The notes under the pieces were generated by a model. The model had not been told where the DNA came from and did no database searches. It saw nothing but the letters and a program-made list of their open reading frames with translations. A DNA stretch of 33,816 nt, taken from positions 1 through 33,816 of the forward strand of contig QKCN01000013.1 in NCBI GenBank assembly GCA_003245675.1. The letters are read 5' to 3'. A program made the position numbers and the translations under genes. Positions 31,462 through 33,816 of the stretch are shown one piece after another. This DNA comes from Bacteriovoracaceae bacterium (GTDB lineage Bacteria > Bdellovibrionota > Bacteriovoracia > Bacteriovoracales > Bacteriovoracaceae). Positions within the stretch are counted from its first letter, which is position 1; every line of letters starts with the position of its first letter.

Positions 31462-32589
31462 CTATTTTAGACAATAAATCCTAGGAATGCGACTGCTAAT
31501 ATTGGTAAAAACTTCATAAGGGATACTGTGGGCACAATTGGCCAATTCAAAAATGCGAGAATAGTCGTCATCCCAAATGCAAATTTCATCGTGTAATCGA
31601 ATTTGCCCCTCTGCTTCTGGCGGAAAAAGCACAAAACTTAAATCCATACTCTGTCTGCCGACCAGTTTTCCGGTAAAGCCCTTATGCTCAAAAGATGCCC
31701 CCGTGAGCGAAATGGGCAGTCCATCGCCATAGCCCATGCTCAAAACGGCAACAAGTCCATCTTGCTCTAAGGCATAATGTCCATAACCGACTTCCATTCC
31801 TTTCTTGCCCGGAAAAAGACGAATTATTTTCGTTTTCAAAGTTGAAATATTTTTTCCCTGCCAAGTCCAATCTTTTTGGTGATCTAAAGCAGAAGGTCCA
31901 TAAAGCATGAGTCCAGGACGAACATGAGTTTCATCAATAACACCAATACCTTGCTCAATGGCCCCAGAAGCGGAAATAGAAGTTCTTTCGATTTGGAACC
32001 CCGCTTGCCGTAACTCTTTTTTGAGTTGCAAAAAACACTCATACTGATGAGTGGTCTTGCGATCATCAATAACAGAATTAAAGGAGCAAGAAAAATGGCT
32101 CATCAGATGATAAATACTCTTCCGCCCCTTATTTTTCAGTAAAGAGACAAGCTCAGGCAATTGCTCGATTTCGATCCCCAGTCGATGCATTCCTGTATCA
32201 AATTTCAAAACGAGAGGCACATGACAAAACTCAGGAATACTCAAAAAATGCTGCAAATCGGCAAGCGAATGAAGCACTGGGATAATGCCTTTTTGATGAT
32301 AAGCCTCCGCAAGCTTTCCTTCCAATTCGAGATCGGAAAAAACATAAATATCAGATTTTAATTCTGGAAATTCGTTGCGCGCAGCAAGTGCTGCACCTAA
32401 AGAAGCAACCCCAAACTCACGCACATTTTCCTGATGAAAAGCATGATGAAATAAGGGTATAAAACCATGTCCATACGCATTTGCCTTTATCATAAAAAGC
32501 AAATCCTTCTGACCGATGGTCTTTCTCAAAAGATTAAAATTTCCGTGCAGACGTTCAAGATGAACTTCTAAGCGAGTTGAATGGCGCAT
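31462..32589 (-). CDS. alr: Alanine racemase
   Basis: Alr is a PLP enzyme producing D-alanine for peptidoglycan. The 375-residue protein has the PLP lysine K35 in LLFMIKANAYGHGF, the barrel motif KFDTGMHRLGIE and RPGLMLYGPSA. A catalytic tyrosine region VGYGHYA and LSMGYGDGLP in the C-terminal beta domain follow. The last residues RIPRIYC are family-like (R-I-x-R-x-Y). It is followed within 4 nt by mlaE, placing a cell-wall gene and a lipid transporter in one unit. Confidence 0.95.
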   Translation of the reverse strand: MRHSTRLEVHLERLHGNFNLLRKTIGQKDLLFMIKANAYGHGFIPLFHHAFHQENVREFGVASLGAALAARNEFPELKSDIYVFSDLELEGKLAEAYHQKGIIPVLHSLADLQHFLSIPEFCHVPLVLKFDTGMHRLGIEIEQLPELVSLLKNKGRKSIYHLMSHFSCSFNSVIDDRKTTHQYECFLQLKKELRQAGFQIERTSISASGAIEQGIGVIDETHVRPGLMLYGPSALDHQKDWTWQGKNISTLKTKIIRLFPGKKGMEVGYGHYALEQDGLVAVLSMGYGDGLPISLTGASFEHKGFTGKLVGRQSMDLSFVLFPPEAEGQIRLHDEICIWDDDYSRIFELANCAHSIPYEVFTNISSRIPRIYCLK

Positions 32590-32607
32590 ACCCCATCTTT
32601 ACACTTA

Positions 32608-33816
32608 CTACATAGAAATGGAAGGAGGATTTTGCACTAAAATCTTAGACGCCTTCTTTGCAACTCTCGAAATAACAGTGTTGATGTCTTGGCGAGACTC
32701 TGCAATATGGCGCAAGTACGATTTTGAATCCACCGAAATCGATTTCAATTTGGGAGATAGATCCAAATCCAACACCATAATACTATCACTGAAATAACGC
32801 CAATAAGGGAAACGTGGTCCGACTCTTTTTAGTGCCTCATAAAGAGGAGGAAGATCCTCTTCTTTCAAAAGAAAACTAAGATGCTCTGTTCCCCAAGAAG
32901 TCATGGTAACAAATTCAGTTAGGCTCTTGCCCAAAACGCGCTGAATTTGAAAGAGAAAATCCCTTTGAAAAATATTCCAAGCAAAAGAAACCATCTTTTG
33001 CTCCAAAACAGTTTGATTAAGATTAGCAAAATTCAAGTCCAATAACACATGCTTAGTCGCAGTATCATTTTGCTGTAAGGCATCGAGCTGTCCTGCAAAT
33101 TCCCAGACATTGGCATTTAAGCGGCCCATACTCAGTTCTTTTTCACCCAAAGCACGCTTGGCATCTTGCCGCAAAAGAACGTCTCCACGATAAAGCAGAC
33201 TCAACTCTTTCTCTAGTTGGGCCCAATTAAAATGAGGAATATATTCTGGCTCAAGCTTTAAAATAAGTAATTGTTCAGCATTTTGGTAAGAACCCAGTAC
33301 CCGCAAATATACCAGATCATCCCCCATCATATCGCGCGCAACTTGCTTAACCATTTTTTCAACAAAAAATTCAATTCCTGAAAAGCAGGTTTTCCCTGGC
33401 CAAAGCGGAGGAAGCTCTTTGAATTTATAACTAAAAGCCTTTGCTGTGATTAAGCGCTGCTTGTTATCGCTCAACTGATATAAACTCATCTGCTCGACTG
33501 CATGCCAGTGAGAAAAAACATCGACAAGCGCATCAACAAAACCTTGCTTCGGCGTCTTTTCTTGAAGCTCAACCACAAGATCTTTAGCCACGCGATCAAA
33601 TTCAATTTTTTCTTTGTGGTCTTGTAATTTACCCACAAGCATTCCCACTTTGCGCTGTAAATAAGTGATCTCTTTTTCTTGAGATTGTAATTTACGCTTC
33701 AGTGTTTTTTCTTGGTTTATGCGATTCAGAGTCGTTTTTAAAATACCTTCATAGCTTTCTGATTTTTCAATTAAGCCGAAATGATAAAGAGAATGAGTTG
33801 AAGATAGCAAAGGACG
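32608..33816 (-). CDS. Unknown protein with coiled coil, 5' end outside the window
   Basis: The frame is open up to the right edge, so the N-terminus is missing; at least 402 codons are visible. The first visible part (SLYHFGLIEKSESYEGILKT) could be the end of a receiver-like domain. A coiled coil of about 45 residues (KTLKRKLQSQEKEITYLQRK) follows, then a globular region that might be GAF-like (about 65-200). The C-terminal 200 residues are of no family I recognise. There are no GGDEF, EAL, HD or kinase motifs. It is the first visible gene of the alr-mla operon, ending 18 nt before alr. A signalling role is only a guess. Confidence 0.55.
   Translation of the reverse strand, partial: RPLLSSTHSLYHFGLIEKSESYEGILKTTLNRINQEKTLKRKLQSQEKEITYLQRKVGMLVGKLQDHKEKIEFDRVAKDLVVELQEKTPKQGFVDALVDVFSHWHAVEQMSLYQLSDNKQRLITAKAFSYKFKELPPLWPGKTCFSGIEFFVEKMVKQVARDMMGDDLVYLRVLGSYQNAEQLLILKLEPEYIPHFNWAQLEKELSLLYRGDVLLRQDAKRALGEKELSMGRLNANVWEFAGQLDALQQNDTATKHVLLDLNFANLNQTVLEQKMVSFAWNIFQRDFLFQIQRVLGKSLTEFVTMTSWGTEHLSFLLKEEDLPPLYEALKRVGPRFPYWRYFSDSIMVLDLDLSPKLKSISVDSKSYLRHIAESRQDINTVISRVAKKASKILVQNPPSISM

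Overview
The window is a compact, AT-rich chromosomal segment of a Gram-negative bacterium. It is densely coded: the longest non-coding gap is about 210 bases, and I see no tRNA, rRNA, CRISPR or insertion sequence. Outer-membrane machinery (LptE, RseP, an MCE/Mla lipid transporter), a CFI-box-type C-terminal domain, HD-GYP signalling and a short EF-Ts suggest a Bdellovibrionota or older 'deltaproteobacterial' lineage, perhaps Bacteriovorax-like. That placement is inference from gene content only.

Region 1 (1-6571, minus strand) is the translation/envelope cluster rpsB-tsf-pyrH-frr-uppS-cdsA-rseP-tsaB. Hairpin terminators or attenuators follow rpsB and tsf. The genes from pyrH onward are tightly packed or overlapping, and the dxr gene often found between cdsA and rseP is absent. 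tsaB runs off the left edge.

Region 2 (6765-14076, minus) holds ftsK, then a two-gene unit of a fused-type glycine decarboxylase (gcvP) and a POT-family peptide transporter, closed by a terminator.

Region 3 (14226-19806, plus) holds an AEC-family carrier, a MutY glycosylase with an extra intact Nudix (MutT-like) domain, and rsmJ, all overlapping. A PfkB/adenosine-kinase-like gene and asnS follow. asnS ends in a tandem array of 52-bp units, each carrying the same hairpin, the last being a good rho-independent terminator.

Region 4 (20017-25220) holds a secreted CFI-box protein (minus), a NYN-domain protein (plus, strong promoter), an HD-GYP/lptE/holA operon (minus) and dciA (plus). The HD-GYP operon and dciA diverge from promoters whose -10 boxes overlap.

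Region 5 (25217-33816, minus) looks like one long operon: a partial unknown gene, alr, mlaE, mlaF, an MCE (MlaD-like) protein with a beta-rich C-terminus, a GYF-like small protein, a secreted unknown, tsaC, a tRNA1(Val)-methyltransferase-like gene and a small Cys-containing exported protein. tsaB (left edge) and tsaC (this operon) both serve the tRNA t6A pathway.

The points most worth a second look are the MCE protein with a possible outer-membrane barrel and its two uncharacterised neighbours, the MutY-MutT fusion, the GcvPA-GcvPB-type fusion, and the tandem terminator repeat.
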